From NCBI GenBank assembly GCA_015075165.1, contig JABTUY010000004.1, forward strand, positions 310,001-374,000: a stretch of DNA of 64,000 bases. Direction: 5' to 3'. Below the pieces are notes generated by a model. It had not been told where the DNA came from. It made no database searches and was given only the letters and a program-made list of their open reading frames with translations. Position 1 is the stretch's first letter. Every line of letters starts with the position of its first letter. The position numbers were made by a program, and so were the translations under genes. The DNA is from Ideonella sp. GTDB taxonomy: Bacteria > Pseudomonadota > Gammaproteobacteria > Burkholderiales > Burkholderiaceae_C. Of the stretch, positions 52,490-62,490 are shown piece after piece.

Positions 52490-54826
52490 ATGACGTTTCC
52501 GCTCGGATCGCTCGGCGCCGGCGCCGCTGCCGCGCGCACCGCGAAGCCGGCCGGGCCGGCCGCGCGCTGGCTCGCCAAGGCGGCGCTCGTGGCCGGTGCC
52601 GTGCTGTGGTTGCTGCTGCTGCTGGCGCTGCTGACGCACGACCCGAGCGACGCCGCGTTCTCCACCTCGGGCGACGGCGACGCGCTGCACAACAAGGCCG
52701 GCCAGCTCGGCGCCTGGGTGTCGGACGTGGTGCTGTTCCTGTTCGGCTACTCGGCGTGGTGGCTGCCGCTGATCGGCCTGCGGCTGCTGCTGTCGGCGCT
52801 GGCGCATTGGCTGCGCGGCGACGACGGCGCTGCGACCGAGCTGCACAAGGCGTGGCCGCGCGCGGTGTTCTGGTCGGGTTTCGTGCTGCTGATGGCCGCC
52901 AGCTGCGCGCTCGAGTGGACGCGGCTGTACCGCTTCGACGGCGGCCTGCCCGGTGGCCAGGCCGGCGGCGTGGTCGGCGCGCTGCTCGGGCCGCTGTCGA
53001 TGAAGTGGCTCGGTTTCGCCGGCTCGGGCGTGGCGTGGATCGCCGCGCTGGTGCTCGGTGCGTCGATGGTGCTGCGCTTCTCGTGGGTGGCGCTGGCCGA
53101 CCGCATCGGCACCGCGTTCGACGCGCTGCGCGAGCGGCGGCAGGAGGCGATCGAGCGTGCCGAAGACCTGCGCCTGGGCCAGGCGGCGCAGCGCGAGCGC
53201 GACCAGGTGCTGGCCGACGAGCGCATCGAAATCGAAGACCACGTGCCGCTGGTGATCGAGCGGCCGCTGGCCGAGGTGCCGAAGTCCGAGCGCGTGGCCA
53301 AGGAGCGCCAGCAGCCGCTGTTCAAGGAGCTGAGCGACGCCAAGCTGCCGCAGGTGGACCTGCTCGACGCCGCGCCGGGCCGCGCCGAGTCGGTGACCGC
53401 CGAGTCGCTCGAGATGACCAGCCGGCTGATCGAGAAGAAGCTGAAGGATTTCGGCGTCGACGTGCGCGTGGTCGCGGCGTCGCCGGGCCCGGTGATCACG
53501 CGCTACGAGATCGAGCCGGCGGTGGGCGTGAAGGGCTCGCAGGTGGTCAACTTGGCCAAGGACCTGGCGCGCTCGCTGTCGCTGGTGAGCATCCGCGTCG
53601 TCGAGACGATTCCGGGCAAGAACTTCATGGCGCTGGAGCTGCCCAACGCCAAGCGGCAGACCATCCGGCTCAGCGAGATCCTCGGCTCGCAGGTGTACAA
53701 CGACGCGCACTCGCAGCTCACGCTCGGCCTGGGCAAGGACATCGTCGGCAACCCGGTGGTGGCCGATCTGGCGAAGATGCCGCACCTGCTGGTGGCCGGC
53801 ACCACCGGTTCGGGCAAGAGCGTGGGCATCAACGCGATGATCCTGAGCCTGCTGTACAAGGCCGAGGCGCGCGACGTGCGCCTGATCATGATCGACCCGA
53901 AGATGCTCGAGATGAGCGTCTACGAGGGCATTCCGCACCTGCTGTGCCCGGTGGTCACCGACATGAAGCAGGCGGCCAACGCGCTCACCTGGTGCGTCGG
54001 CGAGATGGAGCGGCGCTACAAGCTGATGAGCAAGCTCGGCGTGCGCAACCTCGCCGGCTACAACCGCAAGCTGCACGACGCGAAGGAGCGCGGCGAGACG
54101 CTGAGCAACCCGTTCTCGCTGACGCCCGAGGCGCCCGAGCCGCTGGAGCGGCTGCCGTACCTGGTGGTGGTGATCGACGAACTCGCCGATCTGATGATGA
54201 TCGTCGGCAAGAAGCTCGAGGAGCTGATCGCGCGGCTGGCGCAGAAGGCGCGTGCCGCCGGCATCCACCTGATCCTGGCTACGCAGCGGCCGAGCGTGGA
54301 CGTGATCACCGGCCTGATCAAGGCCAACATCCCGACGCGCATCGCGTTCCAGGTGTCGAGCAAGATCGACAGCCGCACCATCCTCGACCAGATGGGCGCC
54401 GAGGCGCTGCTGGGGCAGGGCGACATGCTGTACCTGCCGCCGGGCTCCGGGCTGCCGGTGCGCGTGCACGGCGCGTTTGTCGGCGACGACGAGGTGCACC
54501 GCGTTGTGGAGTACCTGCGCGAGCAGGGCGGCGAGCCGAACTACATCGAGGGCATTCTCGAAGGCGGCACGCTCGAGGGCGACACACTGGCGGCGATCGA
54601 GGGCGGCAATGGCAATGGCGACGGCGAGGCAGACCCGATGTACGACCAGGCGGTGGCGATCGTGCTGCAGAACCGCCGCGCGTCGATCTCGCTGGTGCAG
54701 CGGCATCTGCGCATCGGCTACAACCGCGCCGCGCGGCTGCTCGAGCAGATGGAGCGCGCCGGGCTCGTCAGCCCGATGGCCAGCAACGGCAACCGCGACA
54801 TCCTGGTGCCCAAGCGCGACGAATGA
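52490..54826 (+). CDS. ftsK: DNA translocase FtsK
   Basis: A 778-residue septal DNA pump that clears chromosome DNA from the closing septum and activates XerCD at dif. Four N-terminal membrane helices (about 28-48, 77-102, 124-142, 160-198) are followed by a short linker, the alpha-beta motor with Walker A GTTGSGKS near residue 440 and Walker [14 protein letters not shown], and the C-terminal gamma winged helix (about 715-778, [26 protein letters not shown] in part) that reads KOPS. A CACAAT box lies six bases before the ATG. lolA follows 49 bp downstream. Confidence 0.95.
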   Translation: MTFPLGSLGAGAAAARTAKPAGPAARWLAKAALVAGAVLWLLLLLALLTHDPSDAAFSTSGDGDALHNKAGQLGAWVSDVVLFLFGYSAWWLPLIGLRLLLSALAHWLRGDDGAATELHKAWPRAVFWSGFVLLMAASCALEWTRLYRFDGGLPGGQAGGVVGALLGPLSMKWLGFAGSGVAWIAALVLGASMVLRFSWVALADRIGTAFDALRERRQEAIERAEDLRLGQAAQRERDQVLADERIEIEDHVPLVIERPLAEVPKSERVAKERQQPLFKELSDAKLPQVDLLDAAPGRAESVTAESLEMTSRLIEKKLKDFGVDVRVVAASPGPVITRYEIEPAVGVKGSQVVNLAKDLARSLSLVSIRVVETIPGKNFMALELPNAKRQTIRLSEILGSQVYNDAHSQLTLGLGKDIVGNPVVADLAKMPHLLVAGTTGSGKSVGINAMILSLLYKAEARDVRLIMIDPKMLEMSVYEGIPHLLCPVVTDMKQAANALTWCVGEMERRYKLMSKLGVRNLAGYNRKLHDAKERGETLSNPFSLTPEAPEPLERLPYLVVVIDELADLMMIVGKKLEELIARLAQKARAAGIHLILATQRPSVDVITGLIKANIPTRIAFQVSSKIDSRTILDQMGAEALLGQGDMLYLPPGSGLPVRVHGAFVGDDEVHRVVEYLREQGGEPNYIEGILEGGTLEGDTLAAIEGGNGNGDGEADPMYDQAVAIVLQNRRASISLVQRHLRIGYNRAARLLEQMERAGLVSPMASNGNRDILVPKRDE

Positions 54827-54875
54827 TCGCGCCCGCCGACGCGCCGGCCGCGGCGATCGACCCGATGCCTGACGC

Positions 54876-55520
54876 ATGAGCACGGCCCCGCGTTGGCGAC
54901 GCGCGCAAGCGCTGCTCACGCTGCTCGCGCTGGTGGCGCTGCCCGGCTGGCTCGGCGCCGCGCGGGCCGACAGCGTCGACCGGCTGCGCGAGTTCGCCAG
55001 CCGCGTCCAGTCGGGCCGCGCGTCGTTCACGCAGACGGTGACCTCGGTCGACGGCAAGAAGAAGCGCACGTCCAGCGGCGAGTTCGAGTTCGTGCGGCCG
55101 AACCGCTTCCGCTTCGTCTACGCCAAGCCGTTCGAGCAGCAGATCGTCGGCGATGGCCGCAAGGTGTGGCTGTACGACGTGGACCTGAACCAGGTCACCG
55201 TGCGGCCGATGGCGCAGGCGCTTCGCGGCACGCCGGCCGCGCTGCTGGCCGGCACCGCCCTCGAACACGATTTCTTGCTGCAGGCGCAGCCCGCGGCCGA
55301 CGGCCTCGCGTGGGTGCTGGCCACGCCGCGCGCGAAGGATGGGCCGATCCAGTCGCTGCGCGTCGGCTTCGATGGCGCCGCGCTGGCCGCGCTGGAGATC
55401 GTCGATGCGTTCGGCCAGCGCTCGCTGCTGCGCTTCAGCGGGTTCGAGCCGAACGTGCGGCTGCCCGACGAGCTGTTCCGCTTCACGCCGCCGAAGGGCG
55501 TTGACGTGATCGAGCAGTGA
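54876..55520 (+). CDS. lolA: outer-membrane lipoprotein carrier protein LolA
   Basis: A 214-residue periplasmic carrier. The signal peptide (ALLTLLALVALPGWLGAARA) is cut near residue 31 and the mature unclosed barrel starts DSVDRLREF. Family phrases are ASFTQTV, SSGEFEFVRPNRFRF, YAKPFEQQIVGDG, LYDVDLNQVTVR and FRFTPPKGVDV. It accepts lipoproteins from LolCDE, whose genes are at 14183-17482. It is located between ftsK and rarA, the usual betaproteobacterial order. Confidence 0.95.
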   Translation: MSTAPRWRRAQALLTLLALVALPGWLGAARADSVDRLREFASRVQSGRASFTQTVTSVDGKKKRTSSGEFEFVRPNRFRFVYAKPFEQQIVGDGRKVWLYDVDLNQVTVRPMAQALRGTPAALLAGTALEHDFLLQAQPAADGLAWVLATPRAKDGPIQSLRVGFDGAALAALEIVDAFGQRSLLRFSGFEPNVRLPDELFRFTPPKGVDVIEQ

Positions 55521-55592
55521 GCCCGGCCGGGTCGCGCCGTGCGCCGCCAGGCCGCCCTGCAGCGTTGCGACAATGCCGCCGACAATGCCGCG

Positions 55593-56975
55593 ATGAGCTC
55601 GCAGGAGTCGCTGTTCGATGCCCCCGGCGGCGACGCACCGCCGCCGCCCGGGCCCGATGCGCCGTTGGCCGAGCGGTTGCGCCCGCAGCGGCTGGACGAG
55701 GTGATCGGCCAGGGCCACCTGCTCGGGCCGGGACGGCCGCTGCGCGTGGCGTTCGAATCGGGCCGACTGCATTCGATGATCCTCTGGGGTCCGCCCGGCG
55801 TCGGCAAGACCACGCTGGCACGCCTGGTGGCCGGCACGGTCGAGGCGCAGTTCATCGTGCTGTCGGCGGTGCTGTCGGGCGTGAAGGAGATCCGCGACGC
55901 GGTCGAGCGCGCCAAGGCTGCGCGCGGCGCCGGGCGCTCGACGGCGGTGTTCGTCGACGAGGTGCACCGCTTCAACAAGGCGCAGCAGGACGCGTTCCTG
56001 CCGCACGTGGAGTCGGGGCTGTTCACCTTCATCGGCGCCACCACCGAGAACCCGTCGTTCGAGGTGAACTCCGCGCTGCTGTCGCGCGCCACGGTGCACG
56101 TGCTGAAGCCGCTCGAGCCCGACGAGTTGGCGGCACTGCTGGCGCGCGCGCAGGCGCTGCTGCACGCCGGCACGCTCAGCGCGGCCGCGCGCGAGCGCCT
56201 GATCGGCTATGCCGACGGCGACGCGCGGCGCCTGCTCAACGCCTACGAGAACCTGGTGGCGATGTGCGATGGCGCGACCGAGCTCGACGAGGCGATGCTC
56301 GAGCGCGCGCTGGGCGAGATGCTGCGCCGCTACGACAAAGGCGGCGAGCAGTTCTACGATTCGATCTCGGCGCTGCACAAGGCGGTGCGCGGCTCCGACC
56401 CCGACGCCGCGCTGTACTGGCTGGCGCGCATGCTCGACGGTGGTGTCGATCCGCGCTACGTGGCGCGCCGCGTGCTGCGCATGGCCAGCGAAGACATCGG
56501 CCTGGCCGATCCGCGCGGTCTGCGCCTGGCGCTCGACGCCGCCGAGGTCTACGAGCGCCTGGGCAGCCCCGAGGGCGAGCTCGCGCTGGCGCAGGCGGTG
56601 CTCTACCTCAGCGTGGCGCCGAAATCGAACGCCGCCTACACCGCGTGGGGCGCGGTGCGCCAGTTCGTGCGCGACGACGGCACGCGGCCGGTGCCGCTGC
56701 ACCTGCGCAACGCGCCGACCCGGCTGATGAAGCAGCTCGGCTACGGCCGCGGCTACCGCTACGCACACGACGAGCCCGACGGCTTCGCCGCGGGCGAGAC
56801 CTACTGGCCCGACGGCGTGGCGCCGCAGCGCTTCTACGCGCCGGCCGCGCGCGGTCTGGAGCAGCGCATCGCCGAGCGGCTGGCGCAATTGCGGGAGCTG
56901 AACCAACGGGCGGCGGCCGACCGCGAAGCCGGGGCCGCTGCCGCGGGGCGCCCGGCCGATTCCGGTGCCGGTTGA
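55593..56975 (+). CDS. rarA: replication-associated recombination protein RarA (MgsA)
   Basis: A 460-residue clamp-loader-like AAA+ ATPase acting at stalled forks. After a short N-terminal SSB/clamp-interacting peptide (QESLFD), the AAA+ module has Walker A GPPGVGKTT (66-74), VFVDEVHRF (Walker B) and IGATTENPSFEVNSALLSR (sensor 1, arginine finger). The C-terminal tetramerisation domain holds SALHKAVRGSDPDAALYW and SEDIGLADPR. The ATG at 55593 is preceded by GACAAT-N6; a 12-bp unit GACAATGCCGCC/G is repeated just upstream. It lacks a ribosome site. Confidence 0.95.
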   Translation: MSSQESLFDAPGGDAPPPPGPDAPLAERLRPQRLDEVIGQGHLLGPGRPLRVAFESGRLHSMILWGPPGVGKTTLARLVAGTVEAQFIVLSAVLSGVKEIRDAVERAKAARGAGRSTAVFVDEVHRFNKAQQDAFLPHVESGLFTFIGATTENPSFEVNSALLSRATVHVLKPLEPDELAALLARAQALLHAGTLSAAARERLIGYADGDARRLLNAYENLVAMCDGATELDEAMLERALGEMLRRYDKGGEQFYDSISALHKAVRGSDPDAALYWLARMLDGGVDPRYVARRVLRMASEDIGLADPRGLRLALDAAEVYERLGSPEGELALAQAVLYLSVAPKSNAAYTAWGAVRQFVRDDGTRPVPLHLRNAPTRLMKQLGYGRGYRYAHDEPDGFAAGETYWPDGVAPQRFYAPAARGLEQRIAERLAQLRELNQRAAADREAGAAAAGRPADSGAG

Positions 56976-57027
56976 ACGGGTGCGCGCCAGCGGGTATCCC
57001 CGGCCCTGGCGCGAAAACCGGCACTCC

Positions 57028-57033
57028 TACAAT
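57028..57033 (+). promoter_or_regulatory. possible -10 box of the livHMGF operon
   Basis: TACAAT (five of six consensus) lies 62 bases before the livH ATG in the 120-bp gap after rarA. The -35 region is weak, so this is tentative. Confidence 0.3.
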
Positions 57034-57095
57034 CGCGCCGTTTCCAGCTTCCCGGGTGGGCGGCCGGGGTGTGGCCCGGGCGAACCCCGATTTCG

Positions 57096-58019
57096 ATGGA
57101 CATCTTTCTGCAGCAGATCATCAACGGTCTGGTGCTGGGCAGCGTGTACGCGCTGGTCGCACTGGGCTACACGATGGTCTACGGCATCATCAACCTGATC
57201 AACTTCGCGCACGGCGAAGTGTTGATGGTCGGGGCGCTGACCAGCTGGACGGTGGTGACGCTGCTGGCCGATGTGGCGCTGCCGGGCTGGCTGAAGCTGC
57301 TGATCTCGCTGATCGCCGCCGTCGTCGTCTGCGCGGTGCTGAACTTCGCGATCGAGAAGGTCGCCTACCGGCCGCTGCGCAATGCCCCGCGGCTGGCGCC
57401 GCTGATCACCGCGATGGGCATGAGCCTGCTGCTGCAGACGCTGGCCATGATCATCTGGAAGCCCAACTACAAGCCGTATCCGATCCTGCTGCCGGTCGAG
57501 CCGATCAACATCGGCGGCGCGGTGATCAACGTGACGCAGATCCTGATCCTGCTGTCCACCGTGGTCACGCTGGTCGGGCTGATGTGGCTGGTCAACCGCA
57601 CCAAGCTCGGCCGCGCGATGCGGGCCACCGCCGAGAACCCGCGCGTCGCGGCGCTGATGGGCGTCAAGCCCGACATGGTGATCTCGGCCACCTTCATCAT
57701 CGGCGCCGCGCTGGCCGCGCTAGCCGGCGTGATGTACGCGGCCAACTACGGTTCGGTGCAGCACACGATGGGCTTCCTGCCGGGCCTGAAGGCGTTCACC
57801 GCCGCGGTGTTCGGCGGCATCGGCAACCTCGCCGGCGCGGTGGTGGGCGGCGTGCTGCTGGGGCTGATCGAGGCGCTCGGCGCCGGCTACATCGGCACGC
57901 TGACCGGCGGCGTGCTCGGCAGCAACTACCAGGACATCTTCGCCTTCATCGTGCTGATCCTCGTGCTCACGGTACGGCCGCAGGGCCTGCTCGGCGAGCG
58001 CGTGGCCGATCGGGCGTGA
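57096..58019 (+). CDS. livH: branched-chain amino acid-type ABC transporter permease LivH
   Basis: A 307-residue inner-membrane permease with about eight helices. It starts MDIFLQQIINGLVLGSVYAL and has GYTMVYGIINLINFAHGEV, RPLRNAPRLAPLI, TAENPRVAALMGVKPDMVI and AVFGGIGNLAGAVVGG, the LivH family pattern. With LivM it forms the channel for branched-chain amino acids or other amides and acids in Burkholderiales. The ATG at 57096 is chosen over 57069 since the family starts there. livM follows 4 bp downstream. Confidence 0.93.
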   Translation: MDIFLQQIINGLVLGSVYALVALGYTMVYGIINLINFAHGEVLMVGALTSWTVVTLLADVALPGWLKLLISLIAAVVVCAVLNFAIEKVAYRPLRNAPRLAPLITAMGMSLLLQTLAMIIWKPNYKPYPILLPVEPINIGGAVINVTQILILLSTVVTLVGLMWLVNRTKLGRAMRATAENPRVAALMGVKPDMVISATFIIGAALAALAGVMYAANYGSVQHTMGFLPGLKAFTAAVFGGIGNLAGAVVGGVLLGLIEALGAGYIGTLTGGVLGSNYQDIFAFIVLILVLTVRPQGLLGERVADRA

Positions 58020-58023
58020 CGCC

Positions 58024-59115
58024 ATGAAGAACAAGCTCGTCTGGTTCCTGTTCACCGCGTTCCTGCTGCTGGTGCTGCCGGCGGTGGCGCAGTACGCCGG
58101 CAACTTCTGGGTGCGCATCATCGATTTCGCGCTGCTGTACGTGCTGCTGGCGCTCGGGCTGAACATCGTGGTCGGCTACGCCGGCCTGCTCGACCTCGGC
58201 TACATCGCGTTCTATGCGGTCGGTGCCTACATGTTCGGCCTGCTGGCGTCGCCGCACCTGGCCGAGACGTTTCCCGCCGTCAAGGCGCTGTTCCCCAACG
58301 GCCTGCACGCGCCGATCTGGGTGGTGATCCCGCTCGGCGCCGGGCTGGCGGCGGTGGCCGGCGTGCTGCTCGGCACGCCGGTGCTGAAGCTGCGCGGTGA
58401 CTACCTGGCGATCGTCACGCTCGGCTTCGGCGAGATCATCCGCGTGTTCATGAACAACCTCGACGCGCCGGTCAACATCACCAACGGACCGAAGGGGCTG
58501 CTGCAGATCGACAGCTTCAAGATCCCGTGGCTGGGTTTCGACTTCGGCCAGTCGGGCAGTCTGTTCGGCATCGAGGTGTCGTCGGTCACCAAGTACTACT
58601 TCCTGTTCCTGGGCATCGTCGTGCTCAGCGTGGTGATCTGCTACAGGCTCGAGCGCTCGCGCATCGGCCGCGCATGGATGGCGATCCGCGAGGACGAGGT
58701 GGCCGCCAAGGCGATGGGCATCAGCACGCGCAACATGAAGCTGCTGGCGTTCGCGATGGGTGCCACCTTCGGCGGCGTCTCGGGAGTGCTGTTCGCCACG
58801 TTCCAGCGCTTCATCTCGCCGGAGTCGTTCGCGCTGCAGGAGTCGATCATGGTGGTGGCGATGGTCGTGCTCGGCGGCATCGGCCACATCCCGGGCGTGA
58901 TCCTCGGCGCGGTGCTGCTGGCCGGGCTGCCCGAGGCGCTGCGCTGGGTGTCGGGCGAGATCGACCTGCAATCGGTCACCGGGGGCCGGCTCGACGCGGC
59001 CATCCTGCGCCAGCTGCTGATCGCGCTGGCGATGATCGCGATCATGCTGGCGCGTCCGCGCGGCCTGTGGCCGTCGCCCGAGCACGGCAAGGCCGCGCCG
59101 ACACCGAGCGCCTGA
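58024..59115 (+). CDS. livM: branched-chain amino acid-type ABC transporter permease LivM
   Basis: A 363-residue permease with about ten helices: LNIVVGYAGLLDLGYIAFYAVGAY, LKLRGDYLAIVTLGFGEIIRV, RAWMAIREDEVAAKAMGI and VVLGGIGHIPGVILGAVLL are characteristic (quoted in parts). It pairs with LivH. The C-terminus ends RPRGLWPSPEHGKAAP, typical of the family. It sits four bases after livH and nine bases before livG, in one operon. Confidence 0.93.
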   Translation: MKNKLVWFLFTAFLLLVLPAVAQYAGNFWVRIIDFALLYVLLALGLNIVVGYAGLLDLGYIAFYAVGAYMFGLLASPHLAETFPAVKALFPNGLHAPIWVVIPLGAGLAAVAGVLLGTPVLKLRGDYLAIVTLGFGEIIRVFMNNLDAPVNITNGPKGLLQIDSFKIPWLGFDFGQSGSLFGIEVSSVTKYYFLFLGIVVLSVVICYRLERSRIGRAWMAIREDEVAAKAMGISTRNMKLLAFAMGATFGGVSGVLFATFQRFISPESFALQESIMVVAMVVLGGIGHIPGVILGAVLLAGLPEALRWVSGEIDLQSVTGGRLDAAILRQLLIALAMIAIMLARPRGLWPSPEHGKAAPTPSA

Positions 59116-59124
59116 GCCCGCGCC

Positions 59125-59907
59125 ATGGCCGAAGCCAGCATCGTGCTCGAGGTGAGCGGCGCGTCCAAGCGCTTCGGCGGCGTGCAGGCGCTGTCGGACG
59201 TCGGCATCCGCATCCGCAAGGGCGAGGTGGTGGGCCTGATCGGCCCCAACGGCGCCGGCAAGACCACGTTCTTCAACGTCATCACCGGGCTGTACACACC
59301 CGATTCGGGCCGCTTCGAGCTCGGCGGCAAGCCGTACAAGCCCAGTGCGGTGCATGAGGTGGCCAAGGCCGGCATCGCGCGCACGTTCCAGAACATCCGG
59401 CTGTTCCCCGAGATGACCGCGCTCGAGAACGTGATGGTCGGCCGCCATGCGCGCACGCACTCGGGCCTGGTCGGCGCGGTGTTCCGCACCGCCGGCTTCA
59501 AGGCCGAGGAGCGCGCGATCGCGCAGCGCGCGCAGGAGCTGCTCGACTACGTGGGCATCGGCCGCTACACCGAGTACAAGGCGCGCACGCTGAGCTACGG
59601 CGACCAGCGCCGGCTCGAGATCGCGCGCGCGCTGGCCACCGATCCGACGCTGATCGCGCTCGACGAGCCCGCCGCCGGCATGAACGCCACCGAGAAGGTG
59701 GTGCTGCGCGAGCTGATCGACCGTATCCGTAACGACGGCCGCACGATCTTGCTGATCGAGCACGACGTGAAGCTGGTGATGGGCCTGTGCGATCGCGTGA
59801 CGGTGCTCGACTACGGCAAGCCGATCGCCGAAGGCACGCCGGCCGAGGTGCAGCGCAACGACAAGGTGATCGAGGCCTACCTCGGCACCGGGCACAAACC
59901 GCACTGA
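59125..59907 (+). CDS. livG: ABC transporter ATP-binding protein LivG
   Basis: A 260-residue cytoplasmic ATPase. Walker A is GPNGAGKTT near residue 46, the Q-loop is RTFQNIRLFPEM, the signature region is the family-typical LSYGDQRRLEIARAL, Walker B is LIALDEPAAGMN and the H-loop is LLIEHDVKLVMG. The C-terminal extension (AEGTPAEVQRNDKVIEAYLG) is standard for LivG. It partners LivF and powers LivHM. It is third in the livHMGF operon. Confidence 0.95.
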   Translation: MAEASIVLEVSGASKRFGGVQALSDVGIRIRKGEVVGLIGPNGAGKTTFFNVITGLYTPDSGRFELGGKPYKPSAVHEVAKAGIARTFQNIRLFPEMTALENVMVGRHARTHSGLVGAVFRTAGFKAEERAIAQRAQELLDYVGIGRYTEYKARTLSYGDQRRLEIARALATDPTLIALDEPAAGMNATEKVVLRELIDRIRNDGRTILLIEHDVKLVMGLCDRVTVLDYGKPIAEGTPAEVQRNDKVIEAYLGTGHKPH

Positions 59908-59913
59908 TCCCGC

Positions 59914-60636
<723 letters not shown>

Positions 60637-60710
60637 ACTGCAGCGGTTTGATCTGTGCTAAGGGCAGACCACGGTACCGATCACCGTCGCTCGCATCGGG
60701 TCGGCCCCGC

Positions 60711-60740
60711 TTGACAGCCGGAGTGCGCGAAGCCAAGACT
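60711..60740 (+). promoter_or_regulatory. possible promoter of the cytochrome c-flavoprotein pair
   Basis: A perfect TTGACA (60711-60716) is followed after 18 bp by AAGACT (60735-60740), a moderate -10. The cytochrome gene ATG is at 60774. Confidence 0.4.
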
Positions 60741-60773
60741 GGCGCGGTCTAGGGCGTTGTGGGGGTGATCGTC

Positions 60774-61079
60774 ATGCGCAGTTCATTGTTGGTCGTGGCG
60801 CTCGTGCTCGGGGCTTGGGCGCCCGGTGCATCGGCGCAGGACACCAGCGGCCGCAACCTCGCGGCCGCTTGCGCGATCTGCCATGGCACCAGCGGCCACG
60901 TGCCGGCCAGCGCGCCGGTGAGCGCACTGGCCGGGATGCCGCGCGAGCAGATCACCGAGCGGATGCGCGCGTTCCGCGATGGCAAGCGCGCGGCCACCGT
61001 GATGCACCAGATCGCGAAGGGCTACACCGACGCACAGATCGACGCGCTGGCGGCGTTCTACGCCGCGCAGAAGCGCTGA
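60774..61079 (+). CDS. periplasmic monohaem cytochrome c, likely FCSD cytochrome subunit
   Basis: A 101-residue exported class I cytochrome. The signal peptide (SLLVVALVLGAWAPGASA) ends near residue 21; the haem motif is CAICH near residue 33-37 and the axial methionine may be in LAGMPREQ or VMHQIAKGY. It lies 15 bp ahead of the FAD flavoprotein gene, the standard order of flavocytochrome c sulfide dehydrogenase (cytochrome subunit followed by flavoprotein). The ATG at 60774 is preferred over the GTG at 60759 because the signal peptide starts there. Confidence 0.88.
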   Translation: MRSSLLVVALVLGAWAPGASAQDTSGRNLAAACAICHGTSGHVPASAPVSALAGMPREQITERMRAFRDGKRAATVMHQIAKGYTDAQIDALAAFYAAQKR

Positions 61080-61094
61080 AGCCGAGGGGGCACC

Positions 61095-62348
61095 ATGAAA
61101 CGCAGAGACTTCCTGAGGACCGCCGGCACGACGGCGGGAGCCGGCTCGCTGGCGGCGCTGGTCGGGTGCGCCACCACGCCATCGCGCGCGCGCGTCGTGG
61201 TGATCGGCGGCGGTTTCGGCGGTGCCACCGCCGCGCGCTACATCCGCCTGTGGGATCCATCGGTCGACGTGGTGCTGGTCGAGCGCGACAGCCGCTTCGT
61301 CTCATGCCCGTTCTCGAACCGGGTGCTCGGCGGGTTCGATTCGATGGACATGCTCACGCACGGCTACGACGGCCTGCGCCGGCACGGCGTGCAGGTGGTG
61401 CACGACGAGGCGACCGCGATCGATGCCGCCAGGAAAACGGTGCGCCTGGCGCGTGGCGGCGACGTCGGCTACGAACGCCTGATCATCTCGCCCGGCATCG
61501 ATTTCATGTTCGGCGACATCCAGGGCTACGACGCCGCGATGGCCAGCGGCGCGGTGCTGCACGCGTGGAAGGCCGGGGCGCAGACGGTGGCGCTGCGCGG
61601 CCAGCTCGAGCAGATGCGCGACGGCGGCGTCTACATCATGGCGGTGCCGTTGCTGCCGTACCGCTGCACGCCGGGGCCGTACGAACGCGCGAGTCTGGTG
61701 GCGGCCTATTTCAAGCGCGCCAAGCCGCGCTCGAAGGTGCTGGTGCTCGACGCCAACCCCGACGTCACCTCCAAGGCCGGGCTGTTCAAGTCGGCGTGGA
61801 AGGATCTGTACGGCGGCATGGTCGAATACCACGGCAACGCCCGGGTGATGTCGGTCGAGCGCGGCACGGTGCGCACCGAGTTCGACACTGTCAAGGGCGA
61901 CGTGCTCAACGTGGTGCCGCCGCACCGCGCCGGCGACATCGCGGTCAAGGCCGGCCTGATCACGCACAACAACCGCTGGTGCGACGTCGACTGGCGCAGC
62001 ATGGAGTCGAAGAAGGTGCCGGGGATCCATGTGCTCGGCGACGCCACGCTGTCGGCGCCGGGGATGCCCAAGTCGGGCAGCATGGCCAACAACCACGGCA
62101 AGATCGCCGCTGCCGCGGTGATCGAGCAGCTGCGCGGCCGTGCGGCCGACCCGGTGAAGATCATCAACACCTGCTACAGCTTCGTCTCCGACAAGGAGGC
62201 GATCCGCGTGTCGTCGGTGCACGAGTGGGACGGCACCACGCTGTCCCCGGTCAAGGGCTCGGGCGGCGTGTCGGCGGCCAGAACCGAGGCCGAGGGGGCG
62301 TTCGCCTGGAACTGGGCGCGCACCATCTGGGCCGATTCGCTCGCGTAG
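61095..62348 (+). CDS. fccB: FAD-dependent sulfide dehydrogenase flavoprotein (FccB/SoxF-like)
   Basis: A 417-residue exported flavoprotein with a Tat-type signal (KRRDFLRTAG, then hydrophobic). FAD motif VVVIGGGFGGATAARY lies near residue 34. Cysteines C191 (LLPYRCTPG) and C360 (INTCYSF) match the redox-active pair of flavocytochrome c sulfide dehydrogenase. GDATLSAPGMPKSG near residue 316 is the FAD C-terminal motif. With the preceding cytochrome it would oxidise sulfide to polysulfide or sulfur in the periplasm. No sox or other sulfur genes are in the window. Confidence 0.9.
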   Translation: MKRRDFLRTAGTTAGAGSLAALVGCATTPSRARVVVIGGGFGGATAARYIRLWDPSVDVVLVERDSRFVSCPFSNRVLGGFDSMDMLTHGYDGLRRHGVQVVHDEATAIDAARKTVRLARGGDVGYERLIISPGIDFMFGDIQGYDAAMASGAVLHAWKAGAQTVALRGQLEQMRDGGVYIMAVPLLPYRCTPGPYERASLVAAYFKRAKPRSKVLVLDANPDVTSKAGLFKSAWKDLYGGMVEYHGNARVMSVERGTVRTEFDTVKGDVLNVVPPHRAGDIAVKAGLITHNNRWCDVDWRSMESKKVPGIHVLGDATLSAPGMPKSGSMANNHGKIAAAAVIEQLRGRAADPVKIINTCYSFVSDKEAIRVSSVHEWDGTTLSPVKGSGGVSAARTEAEGAFAWNWARTIWADSLA

Positions 62349-62351
62349 CGC

Positions 62352-62378
62352 GGCGCGCGCTGCGTGGCGGCGCGCGCC
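62352..62378. terminator. stem-loop after the flavoprotein gene
   Basis: GGCGCGCGC and GCGCGCGCC (perfect, nine pairs, nine-base loop) lie four bases past the TAG stop between convergent genes. No T-run follows, only ATTGATATG. Confidence 0.35.
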
Positions 62379-62490
62379 ATTGATATGAGTGCCCCGCTGT
62401 CGGGCCGCGCCCGGCTCGTTCAGCAGGCCGACGACCGGCCGCATGCCTCGGCGCGCATTGCACCTGCGGCCACGCGAGCCGGCCTGCCGC

